Notes: generated from the sequence alone by a model not told the origin. A stretch of 64,000 nucleotides of DNA from Microcebus murinus (GCF_040939455.1 NC_134119.1:9102501-9166500), one strand, 5' to 3'; positions 11,535-23,531 are shown, numbered from the stretch's first letter. Program-made: numbers and translations.

Positions 11535-11735
11535 CAGGGGTGGGAACCTGCAGCCTACTGATTTCAAGACTGTTCTTTTATAAGCACCAAAGGAGGCAAG
11601 AAAAGCTTCATCTTTTTCTGCTGCACCCTGTTTAATACAAGGATTTGTTCTGCAAAATTTGGATTCAGTCAAAAGGCTGCACTTAAGGACCTAAAAGGCT
11701 GCATGCGGCCTTAAGGCCACAGGTTCCCCACCCTG
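11535..11735. mobile_element. Non-autonomous hAT MITE with terminal inverted repeats
   Basis: Begins 'caggggtgggaacctgcagc' and ends 'ccacaggttccccaccctg', which are inverted copies of each other; internally 'aaaatttggattcagtcaaa' and 'ggctgcatgcggcc' match the known mammalian hAT MITEs with such ends. Length 201 bp. The flanking eight bases ('ccaccatg' left, 'atgtggtg' right) do not form a target-site duplication, so either decay or rearrangement has removed it. Confidence 0.75.
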
Positions 11736-12005
11736 ATGTGGTGGTTAGTTTTGCTTTGTCATTAATGGATGCCGAATAGACAAATTCAGAATCTAAGAAA
11801 ACAGAGAACAGTGGCACATAACACCAAGTCCAGAAATAAGAGTGCTTTCAGTGAGATGTAAGTTTATTTTTCTTTTGCATTAAATAAGTCCAGAGGTAGC
11901 AAATTCAGGGCCTGTGGTGGCTCCATGGTGTCATCAGGGAACCAATGTCTCTATCTTTCTGTGTCACTGACCCAACACAAGGTTCCCTGCTCAAGATCAC
12001 TTTGC
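11736..12005. other. Unique DNA between repeats
   Basis: No repeat or coding signal recognised. Confidence 0.4.
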
Positions 12006-12446
12006 ATTAGTTTCCTATCGCTGTTTTAACAGGTTGCCACTAACTTCAGTGGCTTAAACAACATCGATTTATTATCAGACCATTCTGGAGGTCACATTCC
12101 AAAATGAGCCTCTCAGGGCTAAGAGAAAGCTGTCAGCAACACCATGTTCCTGTCTTGCCTGGCCCAGCTCCTACTTGCTGCCCGCCTTCCTGCACTCCTG
12201 CCCTCCACCCCCCCCAAAGCATGTCACTCCACCCTCTGCTTCCATCATCACCCCCTTTTCCCGCCTTTGACTCTCTTGCCTCCCAATCCTAAGAACCCTT
12301 CTGGTGACATTGGGCCCATCTGCATAATCACCCCATCTCAAGATTTTTAACTTGATCACATCTGTAATGTTCCTTTTGCCATGTCAGGTGACATAGTCAC
12401 ACAGTCAGGATGTGCACATCTTTGGGAGCCATTATTCCATCTACCA
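12006..12446 (-). mobile_element. ERVL/MaLR-type solo LTR, antisense
   Basis: Antisense LTR phrases in order: 'attagtttcctatcgctg', 'cagtggcttaaacaac', 'tttattatcagaccattctg', 'cattgggcccatctgcataa', 'ttaacttgatcacatctgta' and 'gggagccattattccatcta'. A pyrimidine-rich insert occupies the middle. The exact subfamily is not certain. Confidence 0.75.
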
Positions 12447-13032
12447 TATTTTACGTTCTCCAAGGTGGCAACGAGAGCTCCGGGCATCACATGCACGCTC
12501 CAGGCAGCAGAAAATGGAAGGAGGGGCAAGTATCACCACCTCCACCTGCTTTAAGGAGCCCTCCCAGAAACCCCCGCAGCACTGTCTCCCACATGTCTTC
12601 AGCCAGCTTTCATCGCAGCGCCATACGTTCAGAGTAAATACAAGACAGGCAAGGAAATGTAGACTTCATTCCAGGCTATGCGTGCCCGGCTCAAAATGAA
12701 GGCTTGTTACTAAGACAGACGCAGGAATAGATACGTGGAAGCTTCTAGCCATCCATGTTGCGTTCCCCAGCTGAGATGTAGGAGTCATAACTGTAAAATC
12801 CTCATCTCTCTGCTCCGTCCTCTCCCACGGAGCTGGGACAGCATCTGGGACCCAGCTGGCCCAGTAAGAGGCTGTAGAAACATGGGATGGAGCCCTCTGG
12901 GATCTAAGCTCCACGAGGCTGGGCCTTATCTTCCATGCTCGCTTCTTATCCCCGACGACGTCTGCAGCAGTGCCCGCTGCCCAGCAGGCTGGCAATGGCT
13001 GTTGACTGAGGAATCAATCTGATCTCTTTAAT
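12447..13032. other. Unique DNA
   Basis: No repeat recognised. The 109-codon minus frame (12666-12995) has no family resemblance. Confidence 0.4.
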
Positions 13033-13232
13033 GTCCAGGGCAGAGGCCCCCAGGGGATATTTGCCAATGTCTCGAGACATTTGGGGTTGTGACACCGATG
13101 CAAGGGTGCTACTGGCATCTAGAGGGCAGAGGCCAGGGATGCTGCTAAACTTTCTATGACACACAGGACGGGCCCCCGCCACAGAGAATTCCCTGCCCCC
13201 AATGTCACGAGTGCCAAGGTTGAGAAACTCTG
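13033..13232 (+). mobile_element. MER20 (hAT-Charlie)
   Basis: Nearly complete: 'cccccaggggatatttgcca', 'gtctcgagacatttggggtt', 'gtgctactggcatctagagg', 'cagggatgctgctaaac' and the end 'tgccaaggttgagaaactct'. Second MER20 copy, plus orientation. Confidence 0.9.
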
Positions 13233-13683
13233 CTCTATGATAGGCTGTCAAAAATCCTTGGACTCCAAAATTCTAAATCTGTTTGAAAATGCCCATCACG
13301 AACTCCCTGCTAGGACTCCTGGGGTGGATAGATTCTCGTTGCCCCCGAGTTAGGATTCAGATTCGGTGGCGGTGAAGCATAAAGCTGACGGTGGCTTGGC
13401 CCGCACCTGCCCGTCTTGCGTCGTGCCCCCTGGAATCTCTGCGTCCACGCCTGCTGGAGCAGCACCCGCTCCTGCAGGCCACCAAACGCATGTCCTTTGC
13501 TCAGGACACTCCTCTCTCCTTAGTCACCTATTTAATTTTTATACGTTTCCTAAGTACCAGTGCAAGGGACATTTTCCTTTTGGAACTTTTTTCAAAATCT
13601 TTTTCATCTTCCCATCAGGGTGAACCATGTTCTTGCCATAAACTCCCATAATAACCTCATCATGGCATGTCCCTTTTTACTGG
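13233..13683. other. Unique DNA
   Basis: CpGs cluster weakly at 13360-13450 but do not form an island. No repeat recognised. Confidence 0.4.
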
Positions 13684-14130
13684 TGTGTTAGTTTCCCATG
13701 GCTGCTATTACAAAATACCACAAACTGGATGGTTTAGAATCACAAAAACTTATTGCCTCACGGTTCTGGAGGCTAGAAGCCAAAAACCAAGTTGTCAGCC
13801 AGGCCATGCTTTCTCTGCAGGCTCCAGGAAAGGATCCTTCCTCGCCTCTTATAGCCTCTGGTAGCCCCAAGGGTTCCTTGGTTTGTGGCAACATAACTCC
13901 AGTCTCTGCTTCCATCTTCACATGGTCATCTGACCCCTGTGTGGTGCTGTTCTTCTTAAAAAGACACCAGTCATATGGCATGAAAGGCCCACCTTGCTGT
14001 AGTTTTATTTCATCTTAACTAATTATATCTGCAACGATCCTACTTCCAAATAAGCTCACATTCTAAGGTACTAGGTGTTAGGACTTCAACATATCTTTTT
14101 GGGGCATAGAAGTCAACCCGTATCAATTGG
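13684..14130 (-). mobile_element. MaLR-type solo LTR, antisense
   Basis: Antisense LTR: 'gttagtttcccatggctgct', 'aaaataccacaaactggatg', 'ggttctggaggctagaagcc', 'agacaccagtcatatggcat', 'aataagctcacattctaagg' and 'taggacttcaacatatct'. The same LTR type appears in sense at 23532, 60731 and 63757. Full length, no internal region. Confidence 0.8.
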
Positions 14131-14189
14131 TATTGTAATAATTAAATGTGTTGGTCTTTGAAAAGAAAATGAGAAAAAATCCTACCAAA

Positions 14190-14520
14190 TAAGTTTAAGT
14201 GAAAGAGGAGAATGTATTGATTTACACACCTAGACATACCAAGGGGATAAGTATAGCTTCAGGCATAGCTGGATCCAGGGGCTCAAGGGCCATTGAAAGG
14301 GCTTGATCTCTGTCAGCCTCTAAATTCTGATTTCCACTGTGCTTAGCTTCGTTTTCAACAATGTTTATCTATGCGGTAGCCTCCAGAAATCATGGACCTA
14401 TCAGGTGCAAATACAGCAGACAGAAACTTGTCTTCCTCTGGTTTCCTGCCAAGTTCATGATTGAATATTACTGCAGAGCTTTGGGTCAGGTGGCTCAGAG
14501 CCCTGGCTACATGTCCACCC
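14190..14520 (-). mobile_element. Old interspersed repeat, family not identified (copy 1)
   Basis: The core 'gcttcaggcatagctggatc' followed by 'caggggctcaa' is a stock mammalian repeat phrase. Related text occurs at 21730, 33430 and 54460. I recognise it as repetitive but cannot assign the family with confidence. Confidence 0.5.
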
Positions 14521-14714
14521 TGGAGTTGAGAATGGAAATGGTGTCAGCCCTCTCCTCAACTCACGGCCTGCGAATGGGAAGGAAGAATGAAACTAGGGAA
14601 AATCAAGAGAATGGATGGATGGTTGGAAAAGTCAGCGAATATTTACTACAGATAATTTTCTGTTCCTTCTTCCCCAAGAGATGCTGAGGGTGTTGATGTA
14701 AAGCCTGGCATCCG

Positions 14715-14790
14715 TCTCCTTTGATTTTATGAGAAGCAACACCAGACAGAGCACCCAGCACACAGCTGCTGGTCATTAATAAATGCTCCC
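14715..14790 (+). mobile_element. L2 LINE 3' end
   Basis: 'gcacccagcacacagctgct' and 'cattaataaatgctccccaa' fit the L2 3' terminus. Confidence 0.5.
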
Positions 14791-15179
14791 CAAACTGAAC
14801 TGAGATTTTCTTTTTTCTGGTTCTTTGCTGGTCCTCTTTGGGCATCTCTCCCTTTCTTTTGGTCTAAGTGCCATGCCTTGCTCTTCAAGTGTGTCCCTCT
14901 TTTCTCATCAGTGAAAGTAGTAAACTATTCTACATGTAAATTTATTTTCTCCTCTTTTCCCAAAAGTATAATCATACTGTTGGTGGACAAAGAATTACTA
15001 GGTAAAGCTACATGGCTGTGACGATCGTGATGACAACGTGTTTAAATGCCCACCTTTCTCTCAGGGCTCCAACCAAAGTTCTCAGAAGATGTCTGATTTA
15101 CAAGTAAAATATTATGCTCAAAAATTCCCACCATTCCTTTTCTGCCATTCTAGTGTTGCCCGATGAACAGATGTTGGGC
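14791..15179. other. Unique DNA
   Basis: No repeat or gene signal recognised. Confidence 0.4.
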
Positions 15180-15620
15180 AAAGAATATGTCAGCAGCAAT
15201 TGAGTTCACCAGCTTTTGCCAACAGATCATAAAAGAGTTTGCGATTTTAATCAAAGTTTGTCATCCACCCAGAACTTAAGAAATGAATTTCCATCAAAAG
15301 GAAATTTAAGCTTCTGGAAGTTACCGCGCCCAAGAGCAACAAGGGTGAACTCTGGGTCCAAAAAGAAAATAAAAATCAATCATGACAATTATTTTACTAA
15401 ATTATTTTCAACTGCATTGTATCGAGAAGACTCAGGTAAATGTCGACTGTCACGCCAACAAGCGGTGCCGTTCCCATCACTGACCTTTCTCTTGTTAAAA
15501 TGCATGTCAATATGCAAAACAGAAGTGTTCCCTATCAGAGCTGAATGCACTCTCCATTTCTAGAGGTTCCCAAAATAATCTGCAGGAAATGGAATTCAAA
15601 GGACAGTTCGGTTTCGCTTG
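15180..15620. promoter_or_regulatory. Candidate conserved non-coding element
   Basis: Repeat-free, with intact CpGs in an AT-rich background ('agttaccgcgcccaagagca', 'aatgtcgactgtcacgccaa') and a sharp POU-like 'atgcatgtcaatatgcaaaa' at about 15500. Stop codons interrupt all frames, apart from a 115-codon chance frame. Inference: enhancer-like; conservation cannot be tested here. Confidence 0.4.
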
Positions 15621-16857
15621 AGACGTGTACAAACAACCTTTAAAAAATTGTCTTGTCTAAGGTTTGCTCCTTTTGGTTTGTCAGCTCCCGTTTCAATGGA
15701 TTCAGACCTGCACTTGCTTCAAAATAAGGTGCAGCGGAGTGGGATGTTCTGATAGCAAAACGTCCTGAAATATCTCATTTATGCAGAGGTCACCTCCCTG
15801 CCAACTTTCATCTTCTGGAATATAACTGAAAGCCTAGTGAAAAGCAAATGGAATGGCCCTCTGAGAAGCCAAAACAGATGTGGCCAAACTCAAGCTCTTT
15901 GCTGATGAGAGAGCTACAGTCAGAACCTACAGCAGACTCTTCGTCAACTACTCATAAATATCTACAATCTTGGTGTAGCAGTCAGGAGCCTATCAGAAAT
16001 CAGCCTGCACACTCAGAACGGGGTAATTCAAGGGCAGTGTAGTGAAGGGACTATTTATAACAGGATTTGGTGTAGGGAAGTCAAAGGAGCTGTTACCTTT
16101 GGGTAACAGGGTAGAGGAGGGAATAGTTCCCAAAATCTGGAACAAGGAAGACTGCATGGAAAAGGTGCCTGGAGAGGAACACTGACCATCAAGGAAACTA
16201 CCAGCCAAGGCAACTGCCCAGGAAGTGACCCAGGAAGTAAACACCCCACCCTTCTCTCCCTGCATTTCCTGCCAGCTTGCCCAGGTGACAGCTAGGGAGA
16301 AAGGGGGCCAGTTGATGTGTCCCCTAAAGGTCAGCCCTCTGGCCAGAGAGCAGGGTGGGAGAGAGTGGCAGGTGGCCCTGCCAGGGTTAACCAGGAGATG
16401 ATGGGCACACTTGATTGATCATTGTGGGTTTCTCCGCCCACAACACGTGTGGGGAGACCAGAAGCGACTCTTGCTAGATACAGAACATGGCCATGCCCAG
16501 AAAGGGACATTTGACAACAAAATAAATCAGTTTTGCCTGCAGATACTCTACTATTCTAAGACGTGGATGGGAATGTTTGCAAGCTTCCTTCAAAGAGTAC
16601 AATTTCTTCTCCCCAAAGGAATTCAGATAAAAATTATATGCAGTGGGACCATTTAGGACAGAGCCCCACTTCTCCATGGTGCCAGAAGACATCTCTATAG
16701 TGCAGATACCTCAATAATTCAATAATAAGTAACCCACAAACGCTTTTTAAAAACTCCTTAAACTTATCTTAAGCCAGTAGCGACATGTTTGGGATATTTT
16801 TAAAAGGTTTTTTCCTCACCATGGTTAAAATTCATTTTAACTCACTAACCACACAGT
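15621..16857. other. Unique DNA
   Basis: No repeat recognised. An 8-bp-arm palindrome 'ctgttacctttgggtaacag' lies near 16090 and is probably chance. Confidence 0.4.
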
Positions 16858-17062
16858 AATAATAACTGCTACTTTATTGAGTTCTTATTGTGTACCAGAC
16901 ACTACACAGGAACGTCATCTCATCCTCTCCCCTATCTTATATGTGAGTCTGATTGTTCCAGACCTAATGTCACATATGTCAGTGAAGTGATTTGCCCAAG
17001 GTCCCACCACCAGGAAGACACAGCACGAGGCTGAAACCCAGGCAGACGCACAGCCTCCCCGG
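16858..17062 (+). mobile_element. MIR SINE
   Basis: Shows 'ttcttattgtgtaccagaca', 'gtgatttgcccaaggtccc' and 'aggctgaaacccaggcag', the standard MIR progression. Confidence 0.8.
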
Positions 17063-17199
17063 CCCACACCCTCAGCACCTGCCATGTGTAAGCACAATGC
17101 TAAGGAGATGATGCTCGTAAGAAGAAGAAAAGAAAAAAAGAAACACTTTTGTGGCACTTCTGCAGGTCTACAGAAAAAGCCCATGGGAATATGTGGTAT

Positions 17200-17825
17200 A
17201 TTAATTTTCTATTGTTGTGTAACGAATTACCACCAATTCAGAAGCTTAACATAATGCCCATTCATGAGCTCTCAGTTCAGTAGATCAGAAGTGCAGGCGC
17301 GGTGTGGCCGGGCTTTCTGCTCAGGATCTAACAAGGCTGAAATCGACCTGCTGATTGAGCAGCATTCGTATCTGAAGGATCTGGGCCAGGCTCCATTTCC
17401 AAGCTCATACAGGTGACTGACAGAATTAAGTTCCTTAAGGTTGTAGGACTGAAGTCCCCATTTTCTTTCCAGCTGTTGGTCAGGGGCCACTCACAGAGGC
17501 CACCCACATTCCTTGCCATGTGACCCTTTCCATCATCACCGTCAGCATTGGAAAATCTCCCTCATGCCAAATCACTCTTTCTGTGACTCCCTCTCCAAGA
17601 AAAGCACAATCTCTTTCCAGGGCTCACCTGATTAGGTCAGGCCCACCTGGAACAATCTCCCCATCTTAAGATCAACTAATTACTCATTATAATTATAACA
17701 GAAAAATCATTTTATCCATAAGAGTGACAGCTGGTCATATTCACAGATTCCACCCACACTCGGGGGAAGGGATTACACAAGGTGAAGTCCCCTGAGGGTC
17801 ATCCTAGCATTCTGCCTATAACACC
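17200..17825 (-). mobile_element. ERVL-type LTR, antisense
   Basis: 'ttttctattgttgtgtaacg', 'cagaagcttaacataatg', 'ctcaggatctaacaaggctg', 'cattccttgccatgtgaccc' and 'ccacactcgggggaagggat' are the usual antisense phrases of long ERVL-type LTRs. About 620 bp. Subfamily not resolved. Confidence 0.7.
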
Positions 17826-17934
17826 TGGCAATGCCTAGCATAAGGCTTTGACATAGGAGGATCACAAAGCAGGATGGAGATGAACCACATGAACTTCTAA
17901 TAAATAACAGATATGTAGAAGTCATTTATTAACC

Positions 17935-18165
17935 TGGCAACCCTGGACTCAGACTATGGTGTCCTCCCTGGGCTCAGTGTCTATTATTTAAATTATTTAA
18001 TTTCTCTGAACTTCAGAGAAGTTCCTTGCTTTGCTGTCAGATAAATGATAGTCTATACCTCCTAGGGTTGTTCCAAGCAGTAACGATTAAATCCATGTGG
18101 CTACCTAGCACAGCACCTGGCAAGGAGTAGGCTCTGAGTACTCTTAGCTATTACAATTAATATTA
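17935..18165 (+). mobile_element. MIR SINE
   Basis: 'ctggactcagactatggtgt', 'tttaatttctctgaacttca', 'cctcctagggttgttccaag' and 'tagcacagcacctggcaa' in MIR order. Confidence 0.75.
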
Positions 18166-18239
18166 GCATTGCTGTTAGCAAAGCTGAATAGCTTTGTAGC
18201 TATTCATGTTTGAATTATTTAGCCAGGACTGAAATAAGC

Positions 18240-18930
18240 CTAGACTGAGTTCAGAGCACAGCTGAGAAAATCTCCGTCGCTTGTGTGTTTTAACATGGAT
18301 TCCGGGAGCAATAACCCTGGTCACTGATGCATCAGCTCAGGAATAAATGCGGGTGGCCCCTGGCAAGAAAAGAATGAGAATATCCCAGATTCCAGCTCCA
18401 TGTATAAGATGGCTTATTGCTCTTTATAGAGGCCTCAGATAACAAGAGCACAAAGGCTTCCAGAGAGAAAAGCCTGAGATATTCTAACACGTGTATGGGC
18501 AGGAACATTGGTAAGAGTCTTCAAAGCATACAGTCTCCACCCAAAGAGGACAAACAACTGGAGAAATAAAAGAACTCCCCCTCCCTGGATGTATTTAAGC
18601 TGTGTGTAACAAGCATCTTCTTTGCATTCGCTTTAATTTAAACATTGTATGTCAGGCTACTTCCCCTGAGATACGAGTCATCTCAGCTCCTTTTTCTCCA
18701 TCACTCAAGAGAAGGCACTGAAGGAGTCAAGGTGTGGGGGCTGTTTTGTCGCCAGGCACTGTGCTCTTTCTGGAAGCATCGCCCACTTTAACTGGTGCGA
18801 GACGAAGAAGTGTTTTCTGATTTTTGTCTAGAGCAGTAGCCTCCAAAGTGGAAAATAAGCAGGAAAAAAGGACAACATTAGATCTTCTATTTATACTTAT
18901 TTTCCTTCTAAAAATAACAAAGAAATTAAA
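18240..18930. other. Unique DNA
   Basis: No repeat recognised. It adjoins the CpG-rich patch and may belong to the same regulatory block. Confidence 0.45.
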
Positions 18931-19275
18931 CTGTGCTGTATTTTAATAAGCAGCTTGACACTTGTCTCGCTCGCTGTGCGCCGGTCGCATATGGCACTGC
19001 AGAGACGCTGAGAGAAGATGGGAAACCTACTGCTCAGAGGAATCGGGGCGAGGGGAAGACAGAGGTTCTCGCTGCCTCTCGCTTACAGCTTACCCAGTTT
19101 CCTCGCCCTCCACACGTGCCCCATAACGCGGGTTCCGGGACTGCATTATCCTCTCCTAACTGCAGCAGCTCTCACAAAAACCACTTGTGCCTTAAAGACC
19201 CCTACGAAGCAATCTGAATCGAAGGAAATACCTACAACGCAAGCATCCGCATGCAACGAGAACGTGGCAGAGCTC
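18931..19275. promoter_or_regulatory. CpG-rich patch, candidate regulatory element
   Basis: By hand count 15 CpGs in 18961-19140 and 21 in 18961-19270, giving an observed/expected ratio near 1 in the denser part with GC just above 50%. No repeat family explains it. It is shorter and weaker than the island at 730-1215. Plus frames of 94 and 102 codons overlap it; neither has a recognisable domain. Inference: small hypomethylated regulatory element. Confidence 0.5.
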
Positions 19276-19446
19276 TGCCTCCTCCCACTCCTGATAGGAG
19301 CTTTCTTTCTATCAGTTATGTTGTGATGTGAAAAATAATGGTGACCGACTCGTATCTGTCAAGAGATCGAACAAAAAATAAAGTTATCAAGAAGATTATT
19401 TAAGACATAGATTTCCATTTGGATCCGTGGTCCAATATTTTTTGTG

Positions 19447-19840
<394 letters not shown>

Positions 19841-19849
19841 CATAAATAT
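19841..19849 (+). repeat. Alu target-site duplication, right copy
   Basis: 'cataaatat', second copy, at the 5' end of the minus-strand Alu. Confidence 0.75.
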
Positions 19850-19889
19850 CTATTAATCAATGACTGAATTTGAAACGATGAGTGGGGAA

Positions 19890-20455
19890 GATTACATTTT
19901 TCAGAAATGGCCTCAGCCATACCTCCCATCCCATATGCTGGCCTATCATGCAATCTTGCTGTCGCCTCATCAAAAGCAGGTGTAGTCTAATTCCCCAGCC
20001 CTTGACCAGGGGCAGGCTTGTAACGACTTTGATGGATAGATTACAGTGGAAGGAATGCTATGTGGCTTCAGAGGCTAAGTCAGGACAAGCCACATGGCGT
20101 CCCTGTCTGCTTTTCCTGAGATGCTCGTTCCGAAGGAGGCAAGCTTCCATGCAAGAAGTCCAGCTACACGAGACCACCACTGGAAAAGGGTCACTGGAAT
20201 ACTCTGGTTAACAGCCCTAGTTAAGCTTCCAGGGGTGCTGGCCACACAAATGGGACAATTTTGACATCCTTCAGGTGACTGCAGCCTCAGCCAACATCAG
20301 ACTTGACTACATGACAAACTCCAAGTAAGAACCAGCCAGCTGAACCTTTTCCTAATTCCTGACCCAGAAATCAAGATCAAAACAAAATTGTGAGTTTAAA
20401 TCACTAAATGTTGGGATAATTTGTTTCACAATACTAGGTAACTGAAACAACTAAC
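19890..20455 (+). mobile_element. MLT1-type MaLR LTR
   Basis: 'tgatggatagattacagtgg', 'cagaggctaagtcaggacaa', 'ctgcagcctcagccaacatc', 'cctaattcctgacccagaaa' and the 3' 'gataatttgtttcacaatac' are MLT1 phrases in sense. A polyadenylation-type A-rich end precedes 'ggtaactgaaacaactaa'. Confidence 0.75.
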
Positions 20456-20559
20456 TTACCCACAGGAATGTCAAGCACCTACCCCCATTTTAGTAATATC
20501 TTAAACCATATAAAATGTAAACATGTTGCTTAGCAAAAGATATCATAAATTAAGTAAGA

Positions 20560-20990
20560 CAAACAATGGGCTAAGAAGAATGTTTGTGACACATATTACA
20601 GACTTTTAGTTAATCCTTAAAATACAAAGAGTTCCTACAAATAAATAAGAAAAACACCAGCAACCCATTAGCTAAATGGTCAATTATAGGAAAGAAAATT
20701 CAAATGGTCCCAAAGCGCCAATGAGAAGAGCAAGAATGACAACAAAAAACAATTATGTTTCACCCATTAAACTGACAGTACCAAGTACAAAACATTCTGG
20801 GACAGAGGTGATTTGGAGGAATAGAGTTGTAAGAATGTGAACTCATGTAAGCTTTTGGGAAAGTAATCTGCTATGTTTATTTAAATTAAAATTATATATA
20901 CAGTTTGATGTTGCAATCCTACCTTTGAAATATACCCAAAGTAAAAATGTATAAGAGTATGTTAAAAAAAAAAGTGTGTATATGTATATA
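20560..20990 (+). mobile_element. Old L1 (L1M/HAL1-like) ORF2 3' fragment
   Basis: 'aaaatacaaagagttcctac', 'cccattagctaaatggtcaa', 'tacctttgaaatatacccaa' parallel the end of L1 ORF2, but the frame is shattered by indels. Followed by TA/TG-rich sequence. Confidence 0.65.
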
Positions 20991-21725
20991 GACATATATA
21001 TTAATCCATACATACATGCATTTGTGTCTGGTTGTAAGATGATAGGAAAGAAATAGAAGGATATGTATTAGCTGTTAATATTTGTTACTCTAAGAGAGAA
21101 GGAGAAGGAAAGGGATTGAGAAAAAATGTCTTCTACACTACATTGCTACCCTTGCTGTAATGAACTGATATTTGTTTTGTCATGTTTAAAAAATAAAGAA
21201 AATAGAGACCTTGTAACTTCATGGTGTGATTTTAAAACAAGTCACATGTTAATCACACCCTTCCTTCTCATGATGAGGACTCTAAAGTCTTTAAAAGCTG
21301 GTATTGCAAGTGGTGGATCCCTGTACTTTTCCAGGCTCTAAGGAGTAAGCACTGAGGAAAAAGAGACGGAAGAGGGAAGAAGATGATGCAGAAAGTTAAA
21401 TTCTTAGAATTTGGCATTTCAAATCCATAGGAAATAAACCAAATAGGCGAGAAGCAACAATAAGAATGTTTTCTCACATAAAATATCTTCTATTATACTC
21501 TCCAAATTAGAAACACGTTTGAGATTTGCCAAGTACATATTTTCTAGTACTTAAAAAAATGAAAATATGCAATTTAGATAAATACTGAGAATAATTTTTA
21601 AGTACCTACTGGCTGTCAGTCACCTTCCAGCTGCTTCCAAATATTGATTTAATCCTCAAAGCATTCCAGTGTTTGAGTCAACACTCCTAGTCATGTGCAA
21701 CTTTTGTTTGAAATGTTTAATACTA
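20991..21725. other. AT-rich unique DNA
   Basis: Starts with a TATA/TG-rich stretch; no repeat family or gene recognised. Confidence 0.4.
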
Positions 21726-21729
21726 TCAT

Positions 21730-22020
21730 GGGCCAGTCCAGTTTCCGAGGGAGATTCTTCTGGTGTACAAGGGAATTTTGCCCCAAGGAGATGTTTTATT
21801 TGGGATTCCTTTGGCAGCAAGAGTCAAAATCTAACTCAATCTGACTTAAGCAAAAAGTGGCCTTTATTGCCTTACATATCATGGAAGTTTGTGTGATAAG
21901 CCTACCTCACAGGACTAGATTCAGAAATTCCAAGATTTTATCAGGATTCTTTCTCTCCCTGTTTTTCATCCCTGTTCACCTTAGTGTTGCCTTTATTCTC
22001 TGGCTGACTCTCCTTTTGTA
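21730..22020 (-). mobile_element. Old interspersed repeat, family not identified (copy 2)
   Basis: 'tctgacttaagcaaaaagtg' followed by 'gcctttattgcc' resembles the stretch at 33450. Diverged; family uncertain. Confidence 0.4.
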
Positions 22021-22600
22021 GTGACAGAGCCCCAGGCTTGCATGCTATGCACTTTGTAGCCTGGTGGAAAGACAGCTTCTTATTCCCAACAGGGTCAATG
22101 AAAGTACTTGGTATCATTGTCATTGGCCATGTTTGGGTCAGTTGGCACACCTGGAGTCATGTCTATTCAAACTCCATGAATTGGAGCGAGGGAGGAAATT
22201 TGAAATGTTACTATCAGAAGAAGGACTGGACTTGGGGTAAGCAAAGCAACATATGTCTGTTCCAGGAGATAACAAGAGGGAGTGATTTGGGCCGTAGAGT
22301 CCCCTGGACTGTCTACAGACCATCCTATAACACAAAGCCTGCCACGTGGTGGGTATATGAGTGAGAAATCGAGGAGCCCCAGGAAGCCTGAGGTCACACA
22401 AGGATAATGGAAACATCCAGGCTGCTGGTTCAAAATCTGCATTTGGAATCTCCCAGTGAATCCTGTGCTCTTTAGAGTTTGAGAGCCCTGGGATCTGAGC
22501 TCTGTTAAAAAGGACACCCTTGCTATATCTGTCCATGAACCTACAAGCTTAATAAGAGGACATTTAAGGCAGTGCTGATGAACATGGGCTCTGCAGCCCT
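22021..22600. other. Unique DNA
   Basis: No repeat recognised. Overlapping opposite frames of 108-132 codons have no motifs. Confidence 0.4.
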
Positions 22601-22720
22601 CCCTACCACCTGTTAGCGTATGATGTGTGCAAGTGATTTAAATGTTTTGAGTTTCATTTCCTCATCAGGAAAATGTAGCTGATTACCAATTGCATGGACT
22701 TCTGGCCAGCATTACATGAA
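22601..22720 (+). mobile_element. MIR SINE fragment
   Basis: 'gagtttcatttcctcatcag' with 'gaaaatgtagctg' is the MIR 'cagtttcctcatctgtaaaa' segment. Confidence 0.6.
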
Positions 22721-22794
22721 ATAGTGTTTTCTTTAAGAGTTGGATAATGCAACAGCTGAGAGGGTGGGGAATGAAACTAATCCCCGTGCTTGGG

Positions 22795-22990
22795 AGGAGA
22801 CTGCTCTCCTGCTCACCAGATAGGTTAGCTTGAACAATTTATTTAACTGTTCTGAAATTGCCTCCTCTCCTGGGAAGAGGTAAATTGATAGTAGTACTTG
22901 CCTCCCATGTTTTTGTGGGATTAACATCATAGATATATTGAACAGTGCCTGGGGGATAGCAAGCACTCAACATATGGTAGCTGCTGGTGC
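22795..22990 (+). mobile_element. MIR SINE
   Basis: 'ttgaacaatttatttaactg', 'gtagtacttgcctcccatgt' and 'gaacagtgcctgggggatag' in MIR order. Confidence 0.75.
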
Positions 22991-23019
22991 TGTGAAGGTT
23001 CTCCTCTCACTCAGATACA

Positions 23020-23108
23020 ACTCCCATGAGGACAAGGATTTTAATCTTGGTTGAGCTGTAACTTAGAACAGTGCCTGGCACATAATAGATGTTCAATAAA
23101 TAGTTGTT
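23020..23108 (+). mobile_element. L2 LINE 3' end
   Basis: 'ctcccatgaggacaaggatt', 'agaacagtgcctggcacata' and 'atgttcaataaatagttgtt' are the L2 3' terminus almost word for word. Confidence 0.85.
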
Positions 23109-23384
23109 AAGTAAACAGGTGAATACTTGTCATCAATTCAGTGTCACGTCAACCCTCAGCCTTGTCTTCTACCACTTTGTGTATTTCTCAGATTTTTTGA
23201 TTAAGATTTTATATTCATTGGATAGTTGTCAGTTACCTATAATATTTTGTTTCAGGTACTCATCTTCACCATGGAAACAGGGTCATGAACAAGACACGCA
23301 GAGCAGCTGCTCCTGGGAGTTCATATTGCCCTGGAGAGAGGGAAGGGGATTTTACATCAGATGGTGGTAAGGTCTAAGAAAGAA

Positions 23385-23525
23385 ACAAGTACAGTGATGA
23401 CAGGGAGTTGCAGGGTGGGTATGGTCGGGGAAGCCTCCTGAGAGGTGGCTTTTGAGCAGACCAGAAAGATGTTAAGGAGCAAGCATGGAAAGGGGCAGTA
23501 GAGGGAATTCAAGGTAGAAGTCCCA
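23385..23525 (-). mobile_element. L2 LINE fragment, antisense
   Basis: 'gaagcctcctgagaggtggc', 'ttttgagcagaccagaaaga' and 'gagggaattcaaggtagaag' are the reverse of L2 ORF2 text. Confidence 0.7.
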
Positions 23526-23531
23526 AGGTGG

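Noticed and set aside
16085..16108. Short palindrome 'ctgttacctttgggtaacag'
   Set aside because: Eight-base arms are expected by chance in 64 kb.
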